Source: a virus. From it: a stretch of DNA of 26,816 nucleotides. Shown piece by piece: positions 19,993 through 26,816 of the stretch (within the stretch, counting starts at the first letter, position 1; each line of letters opens with the position of its first letter). The position numbers and the translations under genes were made by a program. The notes under the pieces are model-generated. The model made no database searches, was not told the origin of the DNA, and worked only from the letters and a program-made list of their open reading frames with translations. The DNA lies in IMG/VR virus record IMGVR_UViG_3300035698_023803, positions 1 to 26,816 of that record. One strand, given 5' to 3'.

Positions 19993-21402
19993 ATGAATAT
20001 AAATATGTTATTAGAGGAAGCACCATTTAATCTTGAAGGAAATAGGGTTAAGTCGGTTGGCAGAAACTTTGATAAAGCCCAAAAAATGTTGAATACAGCA
20101 GATAAAAAAGAAATGGAAAAGCTTAAAACTGATAAAGCTTTTGTCGGCTCCGATAGAGGTGAAGCACTTTTAACTGCTTTAAATATTATGGCTAAAATAG
20201 GTCATAAAATGGGTAGTGGATATGGAGCAGATAAAATAGATGCCGCTAATCAAATGTTAGGAAAATTAAACACTGGATTTCCAGATGATAAAAAAGAACT
20301 AACTGCTGATCCTTTTTATAAAAAATCAAGAAAGGCCTTTAATGATGTTCATGAGAGACAAAATCCAGGGGCAGAAGTAAAAAAAGAAAAAATCCCGGAT
20401 GAAAAAATCGCACAAAAAAAACCAGAAAATACACCCGGGCCGGCCGCTGAAATTGCACAAAAAGAACCTGAAGATGAAACACCTGAAACTGAAGGACCAG
20501 AAGTTAAGGAGCCTACATATGATACAACTGATGAACCAAGAACAATGAGTGAACTAAAAGACCTAAAAGCAAGAACCGAAGCTAAAATACAAGAAAAAAT
20601 AAAGAATGCAGAAAATGATAAATCTGTTGGTGGTAAGATGAGATTTGCTAATACAGAAAGAGTATTAAAGTCTTATCAAAATAATATGGATAAGCTTATT
20701 AGAAAGGCTAATGCTGGTCCTGTGAATGCAAGGGATGCATTCACCAAAGCTGATTCAAAATCAAAGATTGCAGAAATAGATGCTACTAAAGCTGGCCTTA
20801 AGGGTGCAGTTGGTAGAACAATAATGAAGGGAAAAGAAATGGCGACTGCTGTGAAGCAAGCAGGACAAAAAGTAGCTGGGCTTCCAGGTAAGTTTCAAGG
20901 AACAGAAACAGCTAAGAAAATTTCTGATACTTATAAGAAAGTAAGTGGAAATATTAAACAAGCAACTGAGAAAGGATTAGAAACAGCTTTAGACAAAGAA
21001 AATAAATCTTCTGAAACCAAACCAATTAAGACTACTATTGATAACTTAAAAACTAAAACTTCTGATGCTATTGGTAAGGCAAAAGAAACAACAAAGAAAG
21101 TTTTAGGCACAGCTAAAGAATTGGGTACAGAAGTTAAAACTGGTACTGAGATGGCTGTAGATGCAACTAAGAAGGCTGCTATGAAGGGAGTTGAAGCTGT
21201 TAAGCAAGCTATACCTAAGAAGAAAGAAAAAATAGAAAGACCGCCAGAAGGTATTACAATAAAGCCATCTACACAAGAAAATCTTTCTCCAGGCGAAGAA
21301 GAAAAACAAAAAGAAAAGTTTAGAGAAGTAGCTAGAAAAGCTAAAAAAAGAAAAATTGCTACTTCTATTAAACCTGTTCGTGGCGTAAGAAGAATTAGTT
21401 AG
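19993..21402 (+). CDS. Lys/Ala/Glu-rich low-complexity protein, possibly virion-internal
   Basis: This 469-residue protein has a modest ordered N-terminal region (about 1-115), a Pro/Glu-rich linker with a repeated unit (KIAQKKPEN, EIAQKEPED), a helical middle, and a long Lys/Ala/Thr-rich helical C-terminal half with loose 11-residue periodicity (TKKVLGTAKELGTEVKTGTE, then MAVDATKKAAMKGVEAVKQA), resembling LEA-like amphipathic helices. It ends in a very basic tail (RKAKKRKIATSIKPVRGVRR). No enzyme motif or membrane segment is seen. Basic, Lys-rich proteins of this type are often packaged with phage DNA or ejected, but this is only a suggestion. It has its own promoter-like motif and ACGGAG site, and its 3' end overlaps the convergent gene at 21395 by eight bases. 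A run of 14 G/C bases lies at 20434-20447, striking in this AT-rich DNA. Confidence 0.85.
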   Translation: MNINMLLEEAPFNLEGNRVKSVGRNFDKAQKMLNTADKKEMEKLKTDKAFVGSDRGEALLTALNIMAKIGHKMGSGYGADKIDAANQMLGKLNTGFPDDKKELTADPFYKKSRKAFNDVHERQNPGAEVKKEKIPDEKIAQKKPENTPGPAAEIAQKEPEDETPETEGPEVKEPTYDTTDEPRTMSELKDLKARTEAKIQEKIKNAENDKSVGGKMRFANTERVLKSYQNNMDKLIRKANAGPVNARDAFTKADSKSKIAEIDATKAGLKGAVGRTIMKGKEMATAVKQAGQKVAGLPGKFQGTETAKKISDTYKKVSGNIKQATEKGLETALDKENKSSETKPIKTTIDNLKTKTSDAIGKAKETTKKVLGTAKELGTEVKTGTEMAVDATKKAAMKGVEAVKQAIPKKKEKIERPPEGITIKPSTQENLSPGEEEKQKEKFREVARKAKKRKIATSIKPVRGVRRIS

Positions 21403-21802
21403 AAGAAAAATTTCCTATAGAAGAATCACCCTTATCGAAACCAATGTCGTCTGGTATAACTTCATCCTCATCTCTATCAATAGGAAATTCCATCATATCG
21501 TCCTGATTTTCTCCTATCATTGCTGAAACAGCACTTAGATCCAAGGTAATAAATCCATTAGTTATAACTCCATTATTAGACAAGTTAAGTAGAACTTTTT
21601 TCTTCTCTTCATCTGGCTCTAGTTGTGCTTTAGTATGAGCAAACCAAGTATCACGAAAAAGATTGAACATATGAGATACTTGAAATATAAAACCATTCTT
21701 TAATATAATAGTTCCCTTACTATCATTATATTCTTCTTGTATCCGTTCACGTTCAACAAGTTCGTTAAAATATTCTAACACTTCCCATTTTTTTTCTTCC
21801 AT
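21395..21802 (-). CDS. Unknown acidic protein, 135 residues
   Basis: The protein has a helical N-terminus (EVLEYFNELVERERIQEEY), a beta-prone core (GTIILKNGFIFQVSHMFNLF) and a strongly acidic tail (DDMMEFPIDRDEDEVIPDD), a pattern seen in phage proteins that bind polymerase or basic partners. No family is recognised. It is the last gene of the right-hand leftward unit, four bases after the SbcC-like gene, with AAGG upstream, and it meets the plus-strand gene tail to tail. Confidence 0.65.
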   Translation of the reverse strand: MEEKKWEVLEYFNELVERERIQEEYNDSKGTIILKNGFIFQVSHMFNLFRDTWFAHTKAQLEPDEEKKKVLLNLSNNGVITNGFITLDLSAVSAMIGENQDDMMEFPIDRDEDEVIPDDIGFDKGDSSIGNFSSN

Positions 21803-21806
21803 GTTT

Positions 21807-24800
21807 TTACCTTGTCGTAAGCCTACTGAAACCTTCTGAATCTTTACTAAGAGTTATTTGATTAGCAAAGTTTTCTTTATACTCATCTCTATGAGAAATA
21901 ACTATAATAGAATTATCTTCTGATAGATTATTTATGATATTAAGAACTGATTCAACTCCACTAGAATCAAGGTTCATATCTAAAATCTCATCAAAGATTA
22001 AAAGATTTACTGATGATGAAAAAAATGTTTTTACTACCATAAATAATGAAAATGCTATTGCTAGTTCAAGTCTTGTCTTCTCTCCAGATGAAAATGTAGT
22101 AAAAGATACAGGAATATCATTTACTGTTATTTCTTCTTCCAAATCCTTACTAAAATTAATCACAGTATCGCTATCAAAAAAGAATGGAAGATAAAAATTC
22201 ACTTTTTCATTAAATACATGAAGCATGTTGTCTATTATATATTTTTTAACACCTATACTCTTATTAGAGAATAGTTGCTGAAGAACATCATAGTGATTAT
22301 CTCTTTCTGTTATTTCAGCAATCTTCTTATCTATCTTTTTCAATAAGGCTATTATCTTGGAAATTTTAGATTCCAGTTTACCAACATAACTTTTATCATA
22401 TGTAGATATAGCCTGCGCGTTTATAACCTTAACTTCATTTTCTATTTCAGTTATTCTTTCATTATACTTATCAGTATTGTCCCTAATGCTTTTTAAGTAA
22501 TCTGTATTATAAGCGGAGTTTTCTATTTCCTTCTCATTAATAAGAAGAGAAGTAATTTCTATTACATTTTCTTTGACTCCATCATTTACTTCTTCATTGT
22601 GAATTATTTCTTGTTCTTTAAGCTTAACATCACTTTGTTTTTCTTCAATTCTTTTTCTAAGGGCATTTAAATAATCATCATTATATTTTGAAGGTGTTTT
22701 TAAGTCTTCAAGTTTAGAATTAGTATCTCTTATTTTATCTACTGTATCTCTATTGCTTTCTATTGCTCCATATTTTTCTACATCTAGTTTATCTATAGAC
22801 TCTTCTATTGTATTATTAAGTTGTTTCTTTTTTACTATAAGTTTTTGAGTAAGATCTATTTCAACCTTTTGCCCACAAGTAGGACATTTTTCTGCGTTCT
22901 CTTCTAGTTCTTTTATGTTTTTTTCTATTTCCGTTTTACGTATTTCTAGTTTACTTATTTCATCTCTTATTTTATCTATATCTATAATAGATGATGTTAG
23001 CATTTGAATTTGAGTTTCTACATTAATATTATTTTGTTTTATTCTTTCATGTTCACTATTCTTTTTCTTCTCTTCTTCTACATCAATTTCTAATAGTTCG
23101 CTTAATTCGTTTTTCATTATTGTTAAAGTGTTTACTATAATGTCTATGTCTTTTAGTTGAAGTAGTTCTTTACTTATTTTTTCGTTTATTATTTTATTTT
23201 GTTTTTTTACTTCATCTATTCTTTCGTTTTTTGTTAGCTCTTCATCTACATTTATATGACTGATTGTTTCTAAGTCTTTTTTTATTCTATCTGTTTCTAC
23301 TATTAGTATTTCTTTCTTTTCTTTAAATTCTCTTAATTTGTTTTTTACTTTTTCTTTGTAGTCTGTTATTGTATTGTTTGTAAATTCTATTTCGTGCTTG
23401 CTTTTTTCTTTTTCTAGAGTACTTTCATCTAGTTCGGATCTGATAGGTTTTCTCATTTCTTTTATGATATTGTGATAAAGCTGTATCTCTTTTAGGGATA
23501 AAATGTTTTCAAATATCCTTAACCTATCAGACGGCTTTGACCTAAGAAATGAGATGTAAAGTTCGCTTGAGAATATAATACTAGACACCATAGCATTATA
23601 ATTTATTTCTATTATATCAAGTATTAAAGCTTGTACTTCATTAGCTGTTCTTGGTGATATATTTTCTTTATCTCTAAACACAAGAACGCTATTTTTATGA
23701 ATCTCGTGATTACGATATCTTATGATACTATAATTAATGTCACCTATGTCAAAATTAACCTCCACCTTACAATTTATTTTTGTTTTTCTATTTATTATTT
23801 CATCTACATTAGAAAGACTTTTTCCATATAATGCCCAGATTATAGCATCAACAAAAGTTGTTTTACCGGAGTTATGGACGATGATACCATTAGCAGAAAA
23901 GTTTCTATATGGTTCTTCACAAACTATATCATATGTTTTTTCTTTTCCTATTTTTATTATAGATTTAATTTTTTTATATTCAGGGGAGAAATTGCCAAAA
24001 TTTTTATAAGAACTTTCACCATGTTTAAGTAAATGTTCTTTTTTTGTTAAAAGTTTTAAATTTAAAATACTATTATTAAAATGATTACTGTCCATGTGAT
24101 GAATATCATAAATATTTGTGTCAAATGCTTTCAAAACACTTGATTTTATTTCATCATTTCTCAAAATATAAATATATTCTTCTAAACTTAAGCCATTTTC
24201 ATTTGCTTCAAAGATAAGTCTATGAATTGGTAATCTATAATAAGTTTTATAAGAATTAATTTTTGAATCCCAAGTTTCTTTTTTAGAAAATTTATGATAT
24301 TTTATTCCATATATTTCTTTATCTATAATTTTTTCTGTTTTTTCATTATTCTTTATTGGATTTATTTCATCAATCATGATACTAAAAAGTTCATTTAGTT
24401 CGTTAAGTCTTTTCCAACCATCAATTGTTAAAAACTTATGATCTTCTGTAGCTTTTATTTGTTTTTCATCTTCTGTTGTAAGAAGATAAACTTCTTTTTC
24501 TCCACTATAAACAATATCTTTTATTTTATGTAATGAAATTTCACTGTCTTCTTTTTTATAAGCTCTAATATATGTTGGTTCTGACTTATCCCATTCTCCA
24601 CTAGAACCTTGATATGTTATTCCATTCCAACTTTTATAAGCTTTTTCTATTGTTTTTTTAAATCCTTTTTTACATCTATTAAAACTAACAATTGTTTCTC
24701 CAGAGAGACAACCATTTTCTCCAAGTAGAAGACGAGATTCATTTACATTTAATGGAACACGAGTCTCGTAATCTCCATAACTCTTAAAATTTTTTATTTC

Positions 24801-24818
24801 ACACCAATTAAATATCAT
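21807..24818 (-). CDS. sbcC: SbcC/Rad50-like recombination ATPase (T4 gp46-type) with intein
   Basis: This 1003-residue protein is about 723 residues after intein removal. The N-terminus MIFNWCEIKNFKSYGD is typical of SMC/Rad50 proteins. Walker A is GENGSGKTT once the intein is spliced out. A long coiled coil follows, with a zinc hook CPTCGQ at Cys645/Cys648, then the ABC signature FSSGEKTRLELAIAF and Walker B LLIFDEILDM followed by VISHRDEY. With the SbcD nuclease encoded at 25293 it should form the ATP-driven Mre11/Rad50-type complex that resects DNA ends for recombination-dependent replication; in T4 this pair is gp46/gp47. It overlaps small gene A by ATGA. The intein sits in the ATP-binding loop, so the protein is inactive until spliced. 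Confidence 0.92.
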   Translation of the reverse strand: MIFNWCEIKNFKSYGDYETRVPLNVNESRLLLGENGCLSGETIVSFNRCKKGFKKTIEKAYKSWNGITYQGSSGEWDKSEPTYIRAYKKEDSEISLHKIKDIVYSGEKEVYLLTTEDEKQIKATEDHKFLTIDGWKRLNELNELFSIMIDEINPIKNNEKTEKIIDKEIYGIKYHKFSKKETWDSKINSYKTYYRLPIHRLIFEANENGLSLEEYIYILRNDEIKSSVLKAFDTNIYDIHHMDSNHFNNSILNLKLLTKKEHLLKHGESSYKNFGNFSPEYKKIKSIIKIGKEKTYDIVCEEPYRNFSANGIIVHNSGKTTFVDAIIWALYGKSLSNVDEIINRKTKINCKVEVNFDIGDINYSIIRYRNHEIHKNSVLVFRDKENISPRTANEVQALILDIIEINYNAMVSSIIFSSELYISFLRSKPSDRLRIFENILSLKEIQLYHNIIKEMRKPIRSELDESTLEKEKSKHEIEFTNNTITDYKEKVKNKLREFKEKKEILIVETDRIKKDLETISHINVDEELTKNERIDEVKKQNKIINEKISKELLQLKDIDIIVNTLTIMKNELSELLEIDVEEEKKKNSEHERIKQNNINVETQIQMLTSSIIDIDKIRDEISKLEIRKTEIEKNIKELEENAEKCPTCGQKVEIDLTQKLIVKKKQLNNTIEESIDKLDVEKYGAIESNRDTVDKIRDTNSKLEDLKTPSKYNDDYLNALRKRIEEKQSDVKLKEQEIIHNEEVNDGVKENVIEITSLLINEKEIENSAYNTDYLKSIRDNTDKYNERITEIENEVKVINAQAISTYDKSYVGKLESKISKIIALLKKIDKKIAEITERDNHYDVLQQLFSNKSIGVKKYIIDNMLHVFNEKVNFYLPFFFDSDTVINFSKDLEEEITVNDIPVSFTTFSSGEKTRLELAIAFSLFMVVKTFFSSSVNLLIFDEILDMNLDSSGVESVLNIINNLSEDNSIIVISHRDEYKENFANQITLSKDSEGFSRLTTR
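23871..24710 (-). other. Intein with HNH-like domain in the SbcC P-loop
   Basis: The 280-residue insertion runs from Cys37 to Asn316 of the SbcC-like protein with Ser317 as +1, interrupting Walker A between GENG and SGKTT. Blocks: A, CLSGETIVSF; B, KQIKATEDHKFLTIDGW with TxxH; F/G, KTYDIVCEEPYRNFSANGII and VHN. The terminal His-Asn pair is intact, so splicing is expected. The central region contains IYDIHHMDSNHFNNSILNL and a later KEHLLKHG, which fits an HNH nuclease. It differs in sequence from the polymerase intein. Confidence 0.9.
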
Positions 24819-25069
24819 TTATTGCTATTCCTAAAAATTTCACTTTTTAATATCTTAAGTTTTTTTCCATAATTTCTTACAGTATCTATAAACATTCCAT
24901 CTTCACCATAAGAGACTGTTTTTATAATAGGATTAATAGTTGTTCGTATTGACCGAAAAAATAATCTATATTTAGTTTTTTCTTTAGAATGATTTTCAAT
25001 AAAAACATAATCTTCGTTTATAATACTTCCATTAAATAGCCTACCAATAATACATAATTTGGGATTCAT
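24815..25069 (-). CDS. Small protein A of the KLxxLGxLF family, 84 residues
   Basis: NPKLCIIGRLF occupies residues 2-12, then NEDYVFIEN and a strand YRLFFRSI near 34-41, ending in a basic tail (YGKKLKILKSEIFRNSNK). It aligns along its first half with protein B, the next gene upstream (KL, G, F, then N/E-DY-x-FIE), so the two are tandem paralogues placed between the SbcD and SbcC genes. AAGGA precedes the ATG and it overlaps both neighbours by four bases. Function unknown. Confidence 0.6.
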   Translation of the reverse strand: MNPKLCIIGRLFNGSIINEDYVFIENHSKEKTKYRLFFRSIRTTINPIIKTVSYGEDGMFIDTVRNYGKKLKILKSEIFRNSNK

Positions 25070-25293
25070 GTACCATCCTTCCAGTTGTGGACTGTAATGC
25101 TATCTTTTTTAGCAGAGATTAAATAAGTTCCAATAACTTCTTCAAAACGATAATCAAAAAATGGAAAAGTAATTTCTTTAATCCGCAGTTCAAGAAAGCC
25201 ATCTCCTTCAATAAAATTATAGTCATTTGAAACCATTTCTTTAGAAAACATTGCTCCAAGAAGCATTAGTTTTTTATTTTGTTTAGTAGTCAT
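25066..25293 (-). CDS. Small protein B of the KLxxLGxLF family, 75 residues
   Basis: NKKLMLLGAMF occupies residues 6-16, followed by SNDYNFIEGDG and a strand LELRIKEI (34-41), ending VHNWKDGT. It is a clear partner of protein A. It starts at the stop codon of the SbcD gene, so its translation is likely coupled to that gene. A small beta-rich fold is probable. No known family is recognised. Confidence 0.6.
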   Translation of the reverse strand: MTTKQNKKLMLLGAMFSKEMVSNDYNFIEGDGFLELRIKEITFPFFDYRFEEVIGTYLISAKKDSITVHNWKDGT

Positions 25294-26267
25294 TATACCA
25301 CCTCTTCTAAAACTTTGTCAAAAATTTCTAGGAGCTTACTATTATCTATTCCTTTCTCTTGAACCTTACCAATATACTCTCTTATTATATCCTTAGTAGA
25401 AGAGTCATTATTTATTTTCTTCTTCTCATTAAGAATCATTTCTTCTTTCTTTTCAAAGAAAGGCCTAACTTCTATTGCTCCTCTGTCAATGAGAATTTTC
25501 TTAAGCTTAATGAAGTTCTCTATCTTCTCTTCTATATGAACTCCAACAAACTTATTCTTTGGATCAAATGATTTAAAATCTTGAATATCTATTTTAGTAT
25601 AAGTTGGAGCACCTTTATATGGAATAAACTCCCATCCTTCATCAATAGCATCAAATACTACAAATCCTTTTTCTATTCCAATCTCACCATAGTTTAGTTG
25701 TATTGGAGAGCCAACATAAACTATATTTCGTTGAGCCTGAAACCTGTGAAAGTGTCCAGTGAATACAAGTGAATATTCGCTGAAAAGTGCTTTCTCAAAT
25801 GCGTGTTTCTCGGTTGAGTGATAAGCATTATCAAAATTAAAATCAGCTATTGGAACGTGAGTAAACAATATTCCTTCATGATTTTGAATATCTTCTTCTT
25901 TCTTTGTATAAGGAAGATAGTTAAAATTTCCCCTTCCTGGTTTATACTCTGCTTCTTTAATCACTTGTCCAAGAGGACTAAATGTTTCTACTACGCTATC
26001 ATTATTTACACTATATATATCGTGGTTCCCAAGAATAAAAGTAAAGTTTATTCCCTCATTTTTCATTTGTAAAAACTTCATAAAGAGTGGAACAAATGCT
26101 TCATTTTTAATATTAGAAGATTTATCAAATATATCTCCCATTACTATAATAAATTCTATAGCATTTTCTTTACAGTATTCTCTGAGATAATCTAAATAAT
26201 CTAATATTATATTTGTGGTGATTCCTTTCTTGACGTGAAAATCCCCCGTGAGACAAATACGGCTCAT
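25293..26267 (-). CDS. sbcD: SbcD/Mre11-like nuclease (T4 gp47-type)
   Basis: This 324-residue metallophosphoesterase has the ordered motifs GDFHV (8-12), VMGDIFD, LGNHD, FTHVPIAD and TGHFHRFQ, which carry the metal-binding Asp, His and Asn residues of Mre11/SbcD/gp47 nucleases; the first motif reads GDFHV rather than GDxHL. The C-terminal part (VRPFFEKKEEMIL; EKGIDNSKLLEIFDKVLEEV) is the likely capping and SbcC-contact region. It would work with the SbcC-like ATPase to process DNA ends. It overlaps the Vsr-like endonuclease gene by four bases at its start (ATGA) and abuts gene B at its end. Confidence 0.92.
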   Translation of the reverse strand: MSRICLTGDFHVKKGITTNIILDYLDYLREYCKENAIEFIIVMGDIFDKSSNIKNEAFVPLFMKFLQMKNEGINFTFILGNHDIYSVNNDSVVETFSPLGQVIKEAEYKPGRGNFNYLPYTKKEEDIQNHEGILFTHVPIADFNFDNAYHSTEKHAFEKALFSEYSLVFTGHFHRFQAQRNIVYVGSPIQLNYGEIGIEKGFVVFDAIDEGWEFIPYKGAPTYTKIDIQDFKSFDPKNKFVGVHIEEKIENFIKLKKILIDRGAIEVRPFFEKKEEMILNEKKKINNDSSTKDIIREYIGKVQEKGIDNSKLLEIFDKVLEEVV

Positions 26268-26816
26268 AAAATTGTTTTCTCCAATATTTTATCTATATTT
26301 TTAAATTCCCAATATGGAATTCTTATTGAATTTATATTGTTTTTAATAATAAAATCATTTCTTATTTTATCGTGATTTTTTATTTTTTTCAATCCTTCAT
26401 CCCCACCCCAAGGTTCTATTGGAATAAAATGTTGCCTTCCATCATATTCTATAGTTGTATTACTTTCTGATAAATAAAAATCAAAAGGAAGTTTTCTTAT
26501 GTTTTTACAATCATCAAATAATTTTTGATACTCAAATTTAATATTATTTTCTTCTAAAAACCATTTAATTTTTTCTTCTCCATTAGACATTCTACATTTA
26601 CCACAAGTATTTCCCTGTAGATGGTTATCTGGCCTTTGCCAAAAAGAACCATGTACTGGGCAAATTATTTCTACCTTTATTTTATTTCCTTTATATTCAA
26701 CTTTACTATAATCATATTTATTTCCATGAATTTTAATTGCTTTATTTGAAAAAATTTCTTTTGTATGTTTCTCTGACCCATTACACTTAAAACAATTTCG
26801 TCCACTTAAATGACTA
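26264..26816 (-). CDS. Vsr-like (EDxHD-type) homing endonuclease, N-terminus beyond window
   Basis: The frame enters from the right edge; 183 residues are visible. The visible part begins with a zinc module (NCFKCNG), then a repeat of the DUF723/treble-clef type, KIHGNKYDYSKVEYKGNK, ICPVHGSFWQRPDNHLQGNT, CGKCRM (HG..YDYS..Y...., CP.HG.F.Q.P..HL.G..C..C). The nuclease domain follows: GEEKIKWFLEENNI, LPFDFYLSESNTTIEYDGRQ and HF. The IEYDGRQH core with a preceding FDFY strand is typical of Vsr-related phage homing endonucleases such as the I-Bth0305I group. The ATG at 26590 lies inside the zinc module and is not the true start, since coding continues upstream without a stop. It sits next to the SbcD gene with an ATGA overlap. 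Confidence 0.85.
   Translation of the reverse strand, partial: SHLSGRNCFKCNGSEKHTKEIFSNKAIKIHGNKYDYSKVEYKGNKIKVEIICPVHGSFWQRPDNHLQGNTCGKCRMSNGEEKIKWFLEENNIKFEYQKLFDDCKNIRKLPFDFYLSESNTTIEYDGRQHFIPIEPWGGDEGLKKIKNHDKIRNDFIIKNNINSIRIPYWEFKNIDKILEKTIL

Noticed and set aside
26264-26590. Complete 108-residue nuclease starting at the ATG at 26590
   Set aside because: That ATG falls within a zinc module, and the frame continues open to the right edge with matching family sequence.
1-26816. CRISPR array, tRNA or rRNA genes, insertion sequences
   Set aside because: No regularly spaced repeats, cloverleaf-like segments or transposase motifs were seen; nearly all bases are accounted for by coding frames.

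Overview
This 26.8 kb window is very AT-rich and gene-dense. Almost every gene overlaps its neighbour by 1-8 bases (ATGA, TTGA, TAATG junctions), and 300 bases without a gene occur nowhere. No ribosomal, tRNA or housekeeping genes are seen. The content points to a large lytic tailed phage (myovirus or jumbo-like) genome or a metagenomic contig of one: a T4-type ATP-dependent DNA ligase, the SbcC/SbcD (gp46/gp47-type) recombination nuclease, a candidate gp55-like late sigma factor, a tubulin-family GTPase, an adenine methyltransferase, a bacterial-type DNA polymerase III alpha, three free-standing homing-type endonucleases and two inteins. The standard genetic code fits: TAA, TAG and TGA all end genes. 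The host cannot be told from the sequence.

Layout. Five transcription blocks are visible. (1) Bases 9639 to 1, minus strand: three small unknown genes, an HNH endonuclease, the tubulin-like GTPase, a DUF115/MptE-like protein, two NDP-sugar epimerase/reductases, two small proteins, GmhA, HddA, a ColD-like PLP enzyme and the start of DNA ligase. (2) 9716-10120, plus strand: a zinc-finger protein alone. (3) 19914 to 10117, minus strand: a small protein, DNA polymerase III alpha in three separate pieces, an HNH endonuclease, several small proteins, the sigma candidate, the methyltransferase and three unknown or virion-like proteins. (4) 19993-21402, plus strand: a Lys/Ala/Glu-rich protein alone. 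(5) From beyond the right edge to 21395, minus strand: a Vsr-like endonuclease, SbcD, two small paralogues, SbcC with an intein, and an acidic protein.

The two places where minus and plus genes diverge (9640-9715 and 19915-19992) are built alike. Each has a sigma70-like minus promoter (TTGACT/A, 17-base spacer, TATAGT/TATATT) placed so that transcription would start at or next to the start codon, and a plus-strand motif AGTAAAGATAAA followed by TAACGGAG and the start codon. A similar motif precedes one HNH gene, so it may be this phage's late or middle promoter.

How the genes work together. The replication and recombination genes look like a phage replisome using a DnaE-type polymerase rather than a PolB-type one. 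Its gene is fractured between the PHP domain and the palm, and again inside the palm, and carries an intein. GmhA, HddA, two SDR-fold sugar enzymes and a 3-dehydratase-like enzyme suggest that the phage makes a modified, probably GDP-linked, heptose for decorating virions, DNA or the host surface; the adjoining DUF115 protein could act in the same process. The most novel signal is a set of five small proteins (A-E) sharing the motif N-x-K-L-x2-[LI]-G-x-[LIM]-F, scattered beside the polymerase pieces, HNH gene and SbcC/SbcD genes. I know of no description of this set.
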